Below are positions 1-6,772 of a stretch of 8,580 nt of DNA, in pieces. Numbering within the stretch: position 1 is the stretch's first letter; each line of letters begins with the position of its first letter. The DNA comes from Reyranella sp. (GTDB lineage Bacteria > Pseudomonadota > Alphaproteobacteria > Reyranellales > Reyranellaceae). The notes beneath the pieces are model-generated. The model was not told where the DNA came from. It searched no databases and saw only the letters and a program-made list of their open reading frames with translations. The DNA lies in assembly GCA_004296815.1 (NCBI GenBank), contig SCVT01000742.1:1-8580 (forward strand). The letters are read 5' to 3'. A program made the translations under genes and the position numbers.

Positions 1-522
<522 letters not shown>

Positions 523-527
523 AACGT

Positions 528-550
528 GCTCCTCAAATAGAAAGAGGAGC
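528..550 (-). other. Hairpin in rrn leader just upstream of 16S
   Basis: A perfect 7-bp inverted repeat (GCTCCTC, 9-nt AT-rich loop, GAGGAGC on the minus strand) ends about 6 nt before the predicted mature 16S 5' end. It would form in the precursor RNA and may mark a maturation site. Equally, its arms may pair with the 3' flank of 16S in the long processing stem, which lies outside the window. The inverted repeat is directly visible; its role is inference. Confidence 0.5.
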
Positions 551-621
551 GAGATCCCGTCACTAATTACTCACGTCCGACTTGCGTCGAACATTCCGAA
601 CTAGCGACAGCGAAAACAATC

Positions 622-636
622 TGCGCCTGGAGCGCA
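622..636 (-). other. Small hairpin in rrn leader
   Basis: A perfect 5-bp inverted repeat (TGCGC, 5-nt loop, GCGCA) lies about 100 nt upstream of the 16S 5' end, inside the presumed rrn leader transcript. It is a possible element of leader antitermination or processing structure. I could not identify a convincing boxA next to it. Confidence 0.3.
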
Positions 637-803
637 AATCATCCGCCGCCGCCGGCGTATCCCTTTCCTAACAGACAATGCATAGAGCGCACGACCCGGG
701 GGTCGAGACCTTCGATCGAACTGGGAACCGTCAAGGTCATGAAACCCTGCGCCGCAATTACGCGCGACGTTTCCGGTACACCCCGTTCTCCGTGGGAGCC
801 GCG

Positions 804-832
804 CTTATATGGGCCGGTCATAGGGGTGTCAA
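804..832 (-). promoter_or_regulatory. rrn operon sigma70-type promoter
   Basis: On the minus strand TTGACA (832-827) is followed after exactly 17 bp by TATAAG (809-804). That is a perfect -35 hexamer and a good -10 at ideal spacing. The segment just upstream of the -35 (833-842) is relatively AT-rich, and the stretch after the -10 is GC-rich (CGCGGCTC), as expected of a growth-rate/ppGpp-sensitive rRNA promoter discriminator. Transcription would start near 797-798, giving a leader of about 275 nt before 16S. The promoter is read from sequence; stringent control is inferred from the general behaviour of rRNA promoters. Confidence 0.8.
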
Positions 833-908
833 ACGTAAAATTGCAGACGTGAGACGGCCGCTCCCGAGCCGCAAAAAAGCGCGTCAAACCTATTGTATTG
901 TTGTGGCC

Positions 909-925
909 TGCCGGGCTTTCCGGCA
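909..925. other. 6-bp hairpin in M23 gene upstream region
   Basis: An inverted repeat, TGCCGG-GCTTT-CCGGCA, lies about 110 bp upstream of the M23 peptidase start codon. It has no T tract on either strand that would make it a typical intrinsic terminator. It could be a protein-binding palindrome or could have no function. Confidence 0.25.
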
Positions 926-996
926 TCAATATGTAGCGACATCTAGCGATCCGCCGCTGGGGACAGAATCGACCTGGCGGCGCCAACCCTAGCAGA

Positions 997-1016
997 GGTC
1001 CGGACCCACCGGACCC
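997..1016. repeat. Short palindrome and tandem direct repeat before the M23 start
   Basis: A perfect 10-bp palindrome, GGTCCGGACC (997-1006), overlaps a tandem direct repeat of CCGGACCC (1000-1007 and 1009-1016). It lies 17-37 bp upstream of the M23 peptidase ATG, where an operator could sit. In a genome this GC-rich such short repeats also arise by chance, so no function is claimed. Confidence 0.3.
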
Positions 1017-1033
1017 GTAATAGGTCAACGGTC

Positions 1034-2560
1034 ATGACGGATTTCCCCTCTCCGTCGGACCGGCCGAAATCCGCCAAAAGCACCGCTTTTGCGCTGTTCC
1101 GGCCTGTCCTTTTTGCCATCGGTGTCATCGCCCTGGCGCTCGGCGGCCTGGTGCTCACGCACCGGTCGAATCCCGAGATCGCGGCACTGGAAAAGCAGCC
1201 ACCGTCATCTCTTCCGGTGCCGGCGCCTTCGTCGCCGCCGGCCACGATTGCGCTGGCCGATCCCGAACCCGCGCCGCCGCTGACGTCCGCCGACTTCAGG
1301 ATCGCCGGCTTCAAGGGCTTTCAGATGAAACAGCCGGATCCGGCCGCCGATCCCGAGCCTCCGGCCAGCGATCTCTACGAGCTCACGCTTCGCCTCGAAC
1401 GCGGTGACACCGTCGAGAAGATGCTGGCCGACATCGACGTGCCCGAGGCCGACCGCAAGCAGATCGCCGAGAAGCTGCAGTCTCTCCTGAAGAAGAAGCG
1501 GCTGGCGACCGGCGAGACGATCGAACTCATGATGCAGACGATGCCCGAGCAGCCCGACGCGCCGCGCGTGCTGTCGTTGTCGGTACGTCCGCAACCTGAA
1601 CGCGAGTACATCGTCAGCCGCAAGGACGACGGTTCGTACGACGCCGAGGAGAAGATCTACAAGGTCAGCCCGCGCATCGTCCGCGTCGAAGCCGAACGCA
1701 ACGGTTCGCTGCAGCAGAGCGGCATCAAGGCCGGCGCCCCGTCCGCCGCGATGGTCGAGTTCATCCGCGCGATGTCCTACGACGTCGATTTTCAGCGCGA
1801 GCTGAAGGAGGGCCAGAAATTCACCGTGCTCCTCGAGCAGCTGGTGACCAGCGACGGAAAGGTCACACACCCCGGTCGCCTGCTGGCGGGAGAGCTGCGC
1901 CTGTTGAAACGGACGGTGACGGTGATCCGCTTCCGACCGCAAGGCGGCGCCGACGGCTTCTACAATCCCCAGGGCGAGAGCGTCGTGCGATCGTTCCTGC
2001 GCACGCCCATGGACGCCTCGAAGCTCACCTCGCGCTTCGGCATGCGCGAGCATCCGATCCTGGGCTTCAGCGCCCTTCACGCCGGTGTCGACTTCGCCGC
2101 CGCGCCGGGCACGCCGATCCTGGCGGCTGGCGTAGGCAAGGTCGCCATGGCCGGCCCCAACGGGGGCTACGGCCTCTACGTCAAGTTGCAACACACACAA
2201 GACGTTGCCACGGCCTACGCGCACATGTCCCGCCTCGGCCCCGGCATCAAGCCGGGCGTGTCGGTCCGCCAGGGCCAGGTGATCGGCTTCGTCGGCTCGA
2301 CCGGCATGTCGACCGGCCCGCATCTGCATTACGAGTTCCACCGCGGCGGCAAGCAGGTCAATCCGCTGACGCAGAAGTTCGCCATGCGCGGCGCGGTCAG
2401 CGGCAAGGACCTCACCCGCTTCCAGGCATTGACGCGCCAATACCTCAACCAGCTCAAGAGCGCGCCCGCCGTGGCTGACGTCAACGACAAGCCGCCGCAG
2501 AAAAAGACGTCGCAGGCCCCCAAGGAACCTGCGACGCCCCAGATCGCGAAAGGCGACTAG
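1034..2560 (+). CDS. Membrane-anchored M23 family zinc metallopeptidase (MepM/Csd3-like peptidoglycan endopeptidase)
   Basis: This 508-aa protein is predicted to cleave peptide cross-links of periplasmic peptidoglycan. A basic N-terminus is followed by one membrane segment (about 21-42), which should place the rest in the periplasm, and then a Pro/Ala-rich linker (about 55-85). Residues about 113-170 resemble the LysM/OapA-like domain and about 190-300 the second domain of MepM/Csd3-type enzymes. The LytM catalytic domain spans about 315-450. It has a complete active site: HxxxD (H349, D353) and HxH (H430, H432), with H397 in the AYAH motif. By analogy with LytM, H349, D353 and H432 bind zinc while H397 and H430 are catalytic. 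The tail (about 476-508) is Lys/Pro-rich and probably disordered. The ATG at 1034 has only a weak AGG 9 nt upstream but places the membrane segment correctly. The gene is divergent from rrn and its stop is 3 bp from the clpB stop. Whether it is an active enzyme in vivo or part of a division-specific complex cannot be told from sequence. Confidence 0.93.
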   Translation: MTDFPSPSDRPKSAKSTAFALFRPVLFAIGVIALALGGLVLTHRSNPEIAALEKQPPSSLPVPAPSSPPATIALADPEPAPPLTSADFRIAGFKGFQMKQPDPAADPEPPASDLYELTLRLERGDTVEKMLADIDVPEADRKQIAEKLQSLLKKKRLATGETIELMMQTMPEQPDAPRVLSLSVRPQPEREYIVSRKDDGSYDAEEKIYKVSPRIVRVEAERNGSLQQSGIKAGAPSAAMVEFIRAMSYDVDFQRELKEGQKFTVLLEQLVTSDGKVTHPGRLLAGELRLLKRTVTVIRFRPQGGADGFYNPQGESVVRSFLRTPMDASKLTSRFGMREHPILGFSALHAGVDFAAAPGTPILAAGVGKVAMAGPNGGYGLYVKLQHTQDVATAYAHMSRLGPGIKPGVSVRQGQVIGFVGSTGMSTGPHLHYEFHRGGKQVNPLTQKFAMRGAVSGKDLTRFQALTRQYLNQLKSAPAVADVNDKPPQKKTSQAPKEPATPQIAKGD

Positions 2561-2563
2561 CGT

Positions 2564-5170
2564 TTAGTCGGCGGCCTCGCCCAGAACACGCTGGCCGCCA
2601 ATCGTGAGTTCGCCGTTCTCGACGCCGACCTCGACGGTTTCGCCGTCCTTGATGCGGCCCTCGAGCAGCAGGGTCGCCAGCGGATTCTGCAGGCTGCGCT
2701 GGATGACCCGCTTCAGCGGCCGGGCACCGTAGACGGGGTCGTAGCCGCGGTTGGCCAGCCACTGCAGCGCTTTCTTGTCCAGCTCGAGGCCGATCTTGCG
2801 GTCCGCCAGGAGCTTGCGCAGCTGGCCGAGCTGGATGTCGACGATATCCGTCATGTGCGCGCGGCTCAGCCGGTTGAACAGCAGGATCTCGTCGAGGCGG
2901 TTGAGGAACTCCGGCCGGAAGGCACGGCGCACCTCTTCCATCACCTGGTCGCGCACGGTCTCGGTCGACTGACCTTCGGCAAGTGCCGCCAGATGCGCGC
3001 TGCCGAGGTTGGACGTGAGCACGATCAACGTGTTGTTGAAATGCACCGTGCGGCCCTGGCCGTCGGTCAGGCGACCGTCGTCCAGCACCTGCAGCAGCAC
3101 GTTGAAGACATCGGGATGGGCCTTCTCGACTTCGTCGAACAGGATCACCTGATACGGCCGCCGGCGCACCGCTTCGGTGAGCACGCCGCCCTCGTCGTAG
3201 CCGACATAGCCCGGCGGCGCGCCGATCAGACGGCTGACGGCATGCTTCTCCATGAACTCGCTCATGTCGATGCGCACCATCGCGTGATCGTCGTCGAACA
3301 GGTAGTTCGCCAACGCCTTGGTGAGTTCGGTCTTGCCGACGCCGGTGGGGCCCAGGAACAGGAACGAGCCCATCGGCCGGTTGGGATCCTGCAGACCCGC
3401 CCGCGCGCGGCGAACGGCGTTGGACACCGCGTTGATCGCCTCGTCCTGGCCGATCACGCGCTTGTGCAGCTCTTCTTCCATGCGCAGGAGCTTGGCCCGG
3501 TCGCCTTCGAGCATCTTGTCGACGGGGATGCCGGTCCAACGCGAGACCACCGCGGCAATGTCCTCGGGCATGACTTCTTCCTTCACGCCGCGGCTGCCGC
3601 TGAGCTCGATGTTCTCCGCCGCCTTGAGCTTCTTCTCGAGGTCGGGAATGACGCCGTAGGACAGTTCACCCGCACGGGCGAGTTCGCCCTTGCGCTGTGC
3701 GATCTCGAGTTCATGGCGCGCCTTGTCGAGCTGCTCCTTGACCTTCTGGGCATCCGCCAGCTTGTCCTTGGCCGACTTCCACTGCGCCGTCAGTCCGGCC
3801 GATTTCTGCTCGAGTTCGCTCAGCTCCTTTTCGAGCTTCTGGAGGCGTTCGCGCGATGCCGGATCGCTCTCCTTCTTCAGCGCTTCGCGCTCGATCTTGA
3901 GCTGGATGATGCGCCGGTCGAGTTCGTCGAGATCCTCCGGCTTGCTGTCGACCTGCATGCGGATGCGGCTGGCCGCCTCGTCCATCAAGTCGATCGCCTT
4001 GTCCGGCAGGAAGCGATCGGTGATGTAGCGATTGGACAGCGTCGCGGCGGCCACGATGGCGGCATCGGCGATGCGCACGCCGTGATGCAGCTCGTACTTC
4101 TCCTTGAGGCCGCGCAGGATCGAGACCGTGTCCTCGACCGTCGGTTCGGCCACGAACACCGGCTGGAAGCGGCGTGCGAGGGCTGCGTCCTTCTCGATGT
4201 GCTTGCGGTACTCGTCGAGTGTCGTGGCACCGACGCAATGCAGCTCGCCGCGCGCCAGCGCCGGCTTCAGCATGTTGGAGGCATCCATCGCCCCGTCGGC
4301 CTTGCCCGCCCCGATCAGGGTGTGCAGCTCGTCGATGAAGACGATGATATCGCCCTCGGCCGAGGCGATCTCCGACAGCACCGCCTTCAGGCGCTCCTCG
4401 AATTCGCCGCGGTACTTGGCGCCCGCCACCATGGCGCCAAGGTCGAGCGACATCAGCTTCTTGCCCTTGAGCGACTCCGGCACGTCGTCGTTGACGATGC
4501 GCAGGGCCAGACCCTCGGCAATCGCCGTCTTGCCGACGCCGGGCTCGCCGATGAGAACGGGGTTGTTCTTGGTGCGACGGCTCAGCACCTGGATGGCGCG
4601 ACGGATTTCCTCGTCGCGACCGATCACCGGGTCGAGCTTGCCTTCGCGCGCCATCTGGGTGAGGTCGCGTGCATACTTCTTGAGCGCATCATAGCCGCTT
4701 TCGGCCGACGCCGAATCGGCGGTCCGGCCCTTGCGCAGTTCCTGGATGGCCTTTTCAAGCGCCGGCGCCTTCACGCCGCCCTTGGCCAGCGCGTTGGCCG
4801 CCTCGGTGCCCTTGGCAAGCACCAGCGCCAGCAGCATCCGCTCGACGGTGACGAATGAGTCGCCCGCCTTCTCGGAGATCGCCTCGGCCTGTTCGAACAG
4901 GCGCGCCGTTTCGGGCGCCAGATAGATCTGGCCCGCGCCCTGGCCCTCGACCTTGGGCTGCTTGGCGAGATTGGCCTCGACCTCGCGATGCACAACCCGT
5001 GAATCGCCGCCTGCCGACGTGATCAGGTTGGCCGCGAGGCCCTCCGGATCGTCGAGCAGGACTTTCAGAAGATGGTCGGGAACGAAGCGCTGGTGGCCAT
5101 CGCGCAGCGCCAGCATCTGGGCGCTCTGCAGGAAGCCCCGCATGCGTTCAGTGTATTTCTCTTGGTTCAT
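2564..5170 (-). CDS. clpB: ATP-dependent chaperone ClpB (disaggregase)
   Basis: ClpB is an 868-aa cytosolic AAA+ hexamer that, with DnaK, pulls polypeptides out of aggregates after heat stress. In order it has: the Clp N-domain (about 1-145); NBD1 with Walker A GEPGVGKT (208-215), pore-loop Y253 and Walker B VFIDE (277-281); the middle coiled-coil domain (about 405-525), which separates ClpB from ClpA and ClpC; and NBD2 with Walker A GPTGVGKT (607-614), pore motif GYVG (654-657), Walker B ILFDE (676-680), likely arginine finger R758 and sensor-2 GAR (815-817). Its length is close to E. coli ClpB (857 aa) and nothing essential is missing. The ATG at 5170 has an AAAGGG ribosome binding site at 5183-5178, 7 nt upstream. 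An RpoH-type promoter lies upstream at 5247-5274. The E. coli-type internal Val start for the short isoform has no counterpart at the matching site; a GTG at 4774 (residue 133) is the nearest alternative. The 3' end converges with the M23 gene with no room for a terminator. Confidence 0.98.
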   Translation of the reverse strand: MNQEKYTERMRGFLQSAQMLALRDGHQRFVPDHLLKVLLDDPEGLAANLITSAGGDSRVVHREVEANLAKQPKVEGQGAGQIYLAPETARLFEQAEAISEKAGDSFVTVERMLLALVLAKGTEAANALAKGGVKAPALEKAIQELRKGRTADSASAESGYDALKKYARDLTQMAREGKLDPVIGRDEEIRRAIQVLSRRTKNNPVLIGEPGVGKTAIAEGLALRIVNDDVPESLKGKKLMSLDLGAMVAGAKYRGEFEERLKAVLSEIASAEGDIIVFIDELHTLIGAGKADGAMDASNMLKPALARGELHCVGATTLDEYRKHIEKDAALARRFQPVFVAEPTVEDTVSILRGLKEKYELHHGVRIADAAIVAAATLSNRYITDRFLPDKAIDLMDEAASRIRMQVDSKPEDLDELDRRIIQLKIEREALKKESDPASRERLQKLEKELSELEQKSAGLTAQWKSAKDKLADAQKVKEQLDKARHELEIAQRKGELARAGELSYGVIPDLEKKLKAAENIELSGSRGVKEEVMPEDIAAVVSRWTGIPVDKMLEGDRAKLLRMEEELHKRVIGQDEAINAVSNAVRRARAGLQDPNRPMGSFLFLGPTGVGKTELTKALANYLFDDDHAMVRIDMSEFMEKHAVSRLIGAPPGYVGYDEGGVLTEAVRRRPYQVILFDEVEKAHPDVFNVLLQVLDDGRLTDGQGRTVHFNNTLIVLTSNLGSAHLAALAEGQSTETVRDQVMEEVRRAFRPEFLNRLDEILLFNRLSRAHMTDIVDIQLGQLRKLLADRKIGLELDKKALQWLANRGYDPVYGARPLKRVIQRSLQNPLATLLLEGRIKDGETVEVGVENGELTIGGQRVLGEAAD

Positions 5171-5246
5171 TGCTCTACCCTTTCATTCACGCCCCCGGCT
5201 CGCGGCAGGCGAAAGAGCGGACCCCTATCCGGGCATCCTGCGATCG

Positions 5247-5274
5247 ATATGGGAAGGGATCGCGCAGGTACAAG
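5247..5274 (-). promoter_or_regulatory. RpoH (sigma32) heat-shock promoter of clpB
   Basis: On the minus strand CTTGTAC (5274-5268), then 13 bp, then TCCCATAT (5254-5247) matches the sigma32 pattern CTTGAAA-N(11-16)-CCCCATNT closely: the CTTG core is intact and 7 of 8 positions of the -10 agree. Transcription would begin near 5240, giving a 5' UTR of about 70 nt before the clpB ATG at 5170. Control of clpB by sigma32 is established in proteobacteria, which raises confidence beyond the motif match alone. Confidence 0.8.
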
Positions 5275-5353
5275 ACCGGACCGGACGTGCGGCTTTCCGC
5301 TGCAACTATGCCGGTCTATGAAGGCTGTCCGACACGATCTAGATCAAGAGGAT

Positions 5354-5359
5354 GGGGAG
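5354..5359 (+). promoter_or_regulatory. Ribosome binding site that sets the DUF4337 start
   Basis: GGGGAG lies 7 nt before the ATG at 5367. The in-frame ATG at 5352 overlaps the left side of this site and has its only purine-rich stretch (AAGAGG) directly abutting it. The downstream ATG is therefore the better start. Confidence 0.7.
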
Positions 5360-5366
5360 AAAAGCA

Positions 5367-5927
5367 ATGTCCGGTGGACACGGTCACGTCGATGGATCGA
5401 ACAAGAAGATCGCCCTGCTGGTCGCCGTCTTGGCCGCCCTGCTGGCGATATCCGAGATGGCCGGCAAGAGTTCGCAGACCCACGCCCTCTCCAGCCACAT
5501 CGACGCGTCCAATCTCTGGTCCTTCTTCCAGGCCAAGACGATTCGGCAGACCACGATGCGCACGGCAGCCGATGGCGCCGACGCCCAGTTCAAGGACACC
5601 CCTCAGAGCATGCCGGCGGCCCTGAAGGCCCAGTCCGAGCAATGGCGGCGCACCGCGCAGCGCTACGAGTCGGAACCGGAGACCAACGAAGGGCGCAAGG
5701 AGCTGATGGCCCGGGCCAAGGACAAAGAGGCGTTCCGTGACCGCTCTCTGGCCGCCTACCACATGTTCGAGTACGGCTCGGCCTGCTTTCAGTTGGCGAT
5801 CGTGCTGGCTGGTGCCGCGGCGCTGACTGCCGTCGCCTGGCTCACTTTCGTCTCGTTCGGCCTGGGCGCAGTGGGCATCGGCTTTACCGTGCTGGGCTTC
5901 GTGGCCCCGACTCTGGTCCACATATAG
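5367..5927 (+). CDS. DUF4337 family membrane protein, function unknown
   Basis: This 186-aa protein resembles DUF4337 proteins (recognised from its overall pattern, not a search). A short His/Gly-containing N-terminus (MSGGHGHVDG) is followed by a membrane helix (about 15-33), then a charged, probably helical soluble segment (about 34-135) with the family-like stretch NLWSFFQAKTIRQTT (49-63). Two closely spaced membrane helices follow (about 139-160 and 164-184), ending PTLVHI. It is probably an inner-membrane protein; no catalytic motif is visible. The start at 5367 was chosen for its GGGGAG site; starting at 5352 would add five residues. It is divergent from clpB, sharing a 196-bp spacer, and convergent with DUF4167. 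A poor sigma70-like pair (TTTCCG 5294-5299, 17 bp, TATGAA 5317-5322) is the best promoter I found. Base composition looks like its neighbours, so there is no sign of recent transfer. Confidence 0.85.
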   Translation: MSGGHGHVDGSNKKIALLVAVLAALLAISEMAGKSSQTHALSSHIDASNLWSFFQAKTIRQTTMRTAADGADAQFKDTPQSMPAALKAQSEQWRRTAQRYESEPETNEGRKELMARAKDKEAFRDRSLAAYHMFEYGSACFQLAIVLAGAAALTAVAWLTFVSFGLGAVGIGFTVLGFVAPTLVHI

Positions 5928-5936
5928 GAACAATGA

Positions 5937-5969
5937 AGAACACCCGATGGCGGGGCCATCGGGTGTTCT
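5937..5969. terminator. Probable bidirectional terminator between DUF4337 and DUF4167
   Basis: A perfect 14-bp inverted repeat (arms AGAACACCCGATGG and its complement, 5-nt loop CGGGG) sits between two convergent genes, 9 bp after the DUF4337 stop and 24 bp before the DUF4167 stop. This is the placement expected of a shared terminator. The flanks lack a strong T tract on both strands (CTCGAAG after the plus-strand stem, TCATTGTT after the minus-strand stem), so termination may be imperfect or the hairpin may mainly stabilise 3' ends. Confidence 0.75.
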
Positions 5970-5993
5970 CGAAGCTCTCGTCTGGACCGACTG

Positions 5994-6593
5994 TCAGCCG
6001 CCGCGCCGGCCTGCCGGGGGGGTGAACGCCGGAACGTCAGGCTGATCTTCGGCCGCCGGGTCGTCGTCGGTCGAAGGGCTACGCCCGGCTTGCAAGAACG
6101 CGACGCCGCCAAGACCGGGCTCGGCCTCGTTGGCGTCTTCTCCCCGGCCACCCATTCGCTCGCCCGGGGCGTGACCGTTGGCATTGCTGGGAGGTGGACC
6201 GGCCTGTTGGCCGCCCTGTTGACCTTGCTGACCCTGTTGGGGATTCGGCTGGCCGCCTTCCTCGTCACCATAGCCCACGTTGTTGCGCTGGCCGAAGCCG
6301 CCCATGGTCTGGATCATGCGGAAATAATGGTCGGCGTACTGCCAGTAAGCCTCGGCCTGGATACGGTCGCCCGAAGCGGCCGCCTCCCGGGCAAGGGCTT
6401 GGTATTTGTCGAATACCTGATGCGCATTGCCACGGACCCGGACGTCGGGGCCGCTGCTGTCGAACATCTGGTTTCGATTGGGCGGGCGGTTGGGGTTGTG
6501 ATGTTGCTTGTGGTGGATGTTGTGGCCACCGCCACCGCCGCCGCCGCCACCATTGCGACCGCCGCGCGATCGCTGACGATTGTTTGGTCTCAT
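5994..6593 (-). CDS. DUF4167 domain-containing protein, function unknown
   Basis: This 199-aa protein has a compact conserved core at about 46-94 (SGPDVRVRGNAHQVFDKYQ onward, through AASGDRIQAEAYWQYADHYFRMI), which is the DUF4167 signature. The core is helical and is flanked by low-complexity sequence. The N-terminus is Arg/Asn-rich, with nine consecutive Gly (15-23) and a His/Asn/Pro-rich segment (24-42). A Gln/Gly/Pro-rich stretch (113-135) and an acidic, disordered C-terminus follow. The basic, Gly/Arg-rich N-terminus would suit nucleic-acid or ribosome binding, but that is inference only. The start MRPNNRQR at 6593 matches the usual family N-terminus. A GTG at 6701 is in frame and uninterrupted, and would add 36 residues containing four Asn in a row. 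The site before 6593 (TAGG, 3 nt away) is weak. The gene lies downstream of prmC and prfA on the same strand, an arrangement common in Alphaproteobacteria. Confidence 0.88.
   Translation of the reverse strand: MRPNNRQRSRGGRNGGGGGGGGGHNIHHKQHHNPNRPPNRNQMFDSSGPDVRVRGNAHQVFDKYQALAREAAASGDRIQAEAYWQYADHYFRMIQTMGGFGQRNNVGYGDEEGGQPNPQQGQQGQQGGQQAGPPPSNANGHAPGERMGGRGEDANEAEPGLGGVAFLQAGRSPSTDDDPAAEDQPDVPAFTPPAGRRGG
6525..6551 (-). repeat. Poly-glycine codon tract in DUF4167
   Basis: Nine consecutive Gly codons (GGT, GGC and GGN mixtures, seen as CCN repeats on the plus strand) encode residues 15-23. Such a triplet tract can change length by slippage without shifting the frame. Confidence 0.8.
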
Positions 6594-6640
6594 TAACCTA
6601 GGGCCAGTTACACGCCGGACGGGGTTGTTGTTGTTTGCGA

Positions 6641-6684
6641 CCCTCTGCCCTTCATGGGCGCCGTCACGGCTAAATTTCAGAGGG
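6641..6684 (-). other. Potential three-way-junction RNA structure in DUF4167 leader
   Basis: On the minus strand an outer stem CCCTCT (6684-6679) pairs with AGAGGG (6646-6641). It encloses two adjacent small hairpins: GCCG-TGA-CGGC (6670-6660) and GCCC-ATGAA-GGGC (6659-6647). An 8-nt single-stranded AT-rich joint (GAAATTTA) links the outer stem to the first hairpin. The element ends 48 nt before the ATG at 6593. It could be a regulatory leader or a remnant of coding sequence if translation starts at 6701. No Rfam family is claimed. Confidence 0.4.
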
Positions 6685-6739
6685 ATATATTTGCCCGCCA
6701 CCTCGCGGCTCGGGCTGAGCCCCCTAAGGGACAGTTCAC

Positions 6740-6768
6740 AAGCTAGTCCTATTCCCCTCCCTTGCCAA
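6740..6768 (-). promoter_or_regulatory. Weak candidate promoter for DUF4167
   Basis: TTGGCA (6768-6763), 17 bp, then TAGCTT (6745-6740) on the minus strand, starting 5 bp after the prmC stop. The -35 is good (5 of 6) and the -10 poor (3 of 6). If used, the transcript would start near 6733 and carry about 140 nt of leader including the structured segment. The alternative is read-through from prfA-prmC. Confidence 0.25.
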
Positions 6769-6772
6769 CTCC

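Larger units (their letters stand above)
523..1033. other. Divergent intergenic region: rrn leader and promoter (-), M23 gene upstream region (+)
   Basis: This 511-bp stretch separates the minus-strand 16S gene from the plus-strand M23 peptidase gene. I see no credible protein-coding gene: the open frames here (for example 678-992 plus and 639-1028 minus) have no recognisable family, no good ribosome binding site, and overlap the rrn promoter. The left part (523 to about 797) should be the transcribed rrn leader and holds two small hairpins. The promoter lies at 804-832. The right part (about 840-1033) must contain the M23 gene's promoter, but I could not pick a convincing -35/-10 pair for it. 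A 6-bp hairpin at 909-925 (TGCCGG, 5-nt loop, CCGGCA) and short repeats near 997-1016 are the only other structure seen. Confidence 0.8.
6594..6772 (-). other. prmC-DUF4167 intergenic spacer with leader structure
   Basis: This 179-bp spacer lies on the minus strand between the prmC stop and the favoured DUF4167 start. It contains a weak promoter candidate (6740-6768), a 5-bp hairpin at 6707-6721 (GGCTC, 5-nt loop, GAGCC), a three-way-junction-capable segment (6641-6684), and an unstructured CAA-repeat stretch (about 6622-6636) before the start codon. From 6701 down to 6593 it is also open in the DUF4167 frame. No separate gene is seen. Confidence 0.6.

Noticed and set aside
678..689. Possible boxA (CGCTCTATGCAT on the minus strand) in the rrn leader
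   Set aside because: Only about 7 of 12 positions match the boxA pattern; not enough to call without leader alignments.
729..734. TTGACG in the rrn leader as a second rrn promoter
   Set aside because: The hexamer 17 bp downstream is AGGTCT, unlike a -10 element.
882..887. A second -35-like TTGACG upstream of the rrn promoter (minus strand)
   Set aside because: No acceptable -10 at 16-18 bp (the sequence there reads GGAGCG).
639..1028. Open frames upstream of 16S (639-1028 minus, 678-992 plus)
   Set aside because: They overlap the rrn promoter and leader, have no recognisable domain, and look like typical spurious calls next to rRNA.
1205..2440. A 411-codon open frame on the minus strand, antisense to the M23 gene
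   Set aside because: Same GC-bias shadow effect; composition dominated by Arg, Ala, Leu, His and Gly, with no domain. The M23 gene has a full active site.
2481..3539. A 352-codon frame overlapping clpB on the same strand
   Set aside because: Arg/Pro/Ala-rich out-of-frame translation of clpB; not a gene.
2855..4858. A 667-codon open frame on the plus strand, antisense to clpB
   Set aside because: It mirrors clpB codon structure in GC-rich DNA, encodes a His/Arg/Leu/Val-rich product of no known family, and has no ribosome binding site context. clpB on the other strand is unmistakable.
5336..5345. 10-bp palindrome GATCTAGATC just upstream of the DUF4337 ribosome binding site
   Set aside because: Could be an operator but is short, AT-balanced and unsupported by a second copy; chance is adequate.
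6594..6660. Resemblance of the encoded Ala-Asn-Asn run to a tmRNA tag
   Set aside because: No tag-ending Ala-Ala stop, no tRNA-like acceptor domain and no matching split-tmRNA structure nearby.
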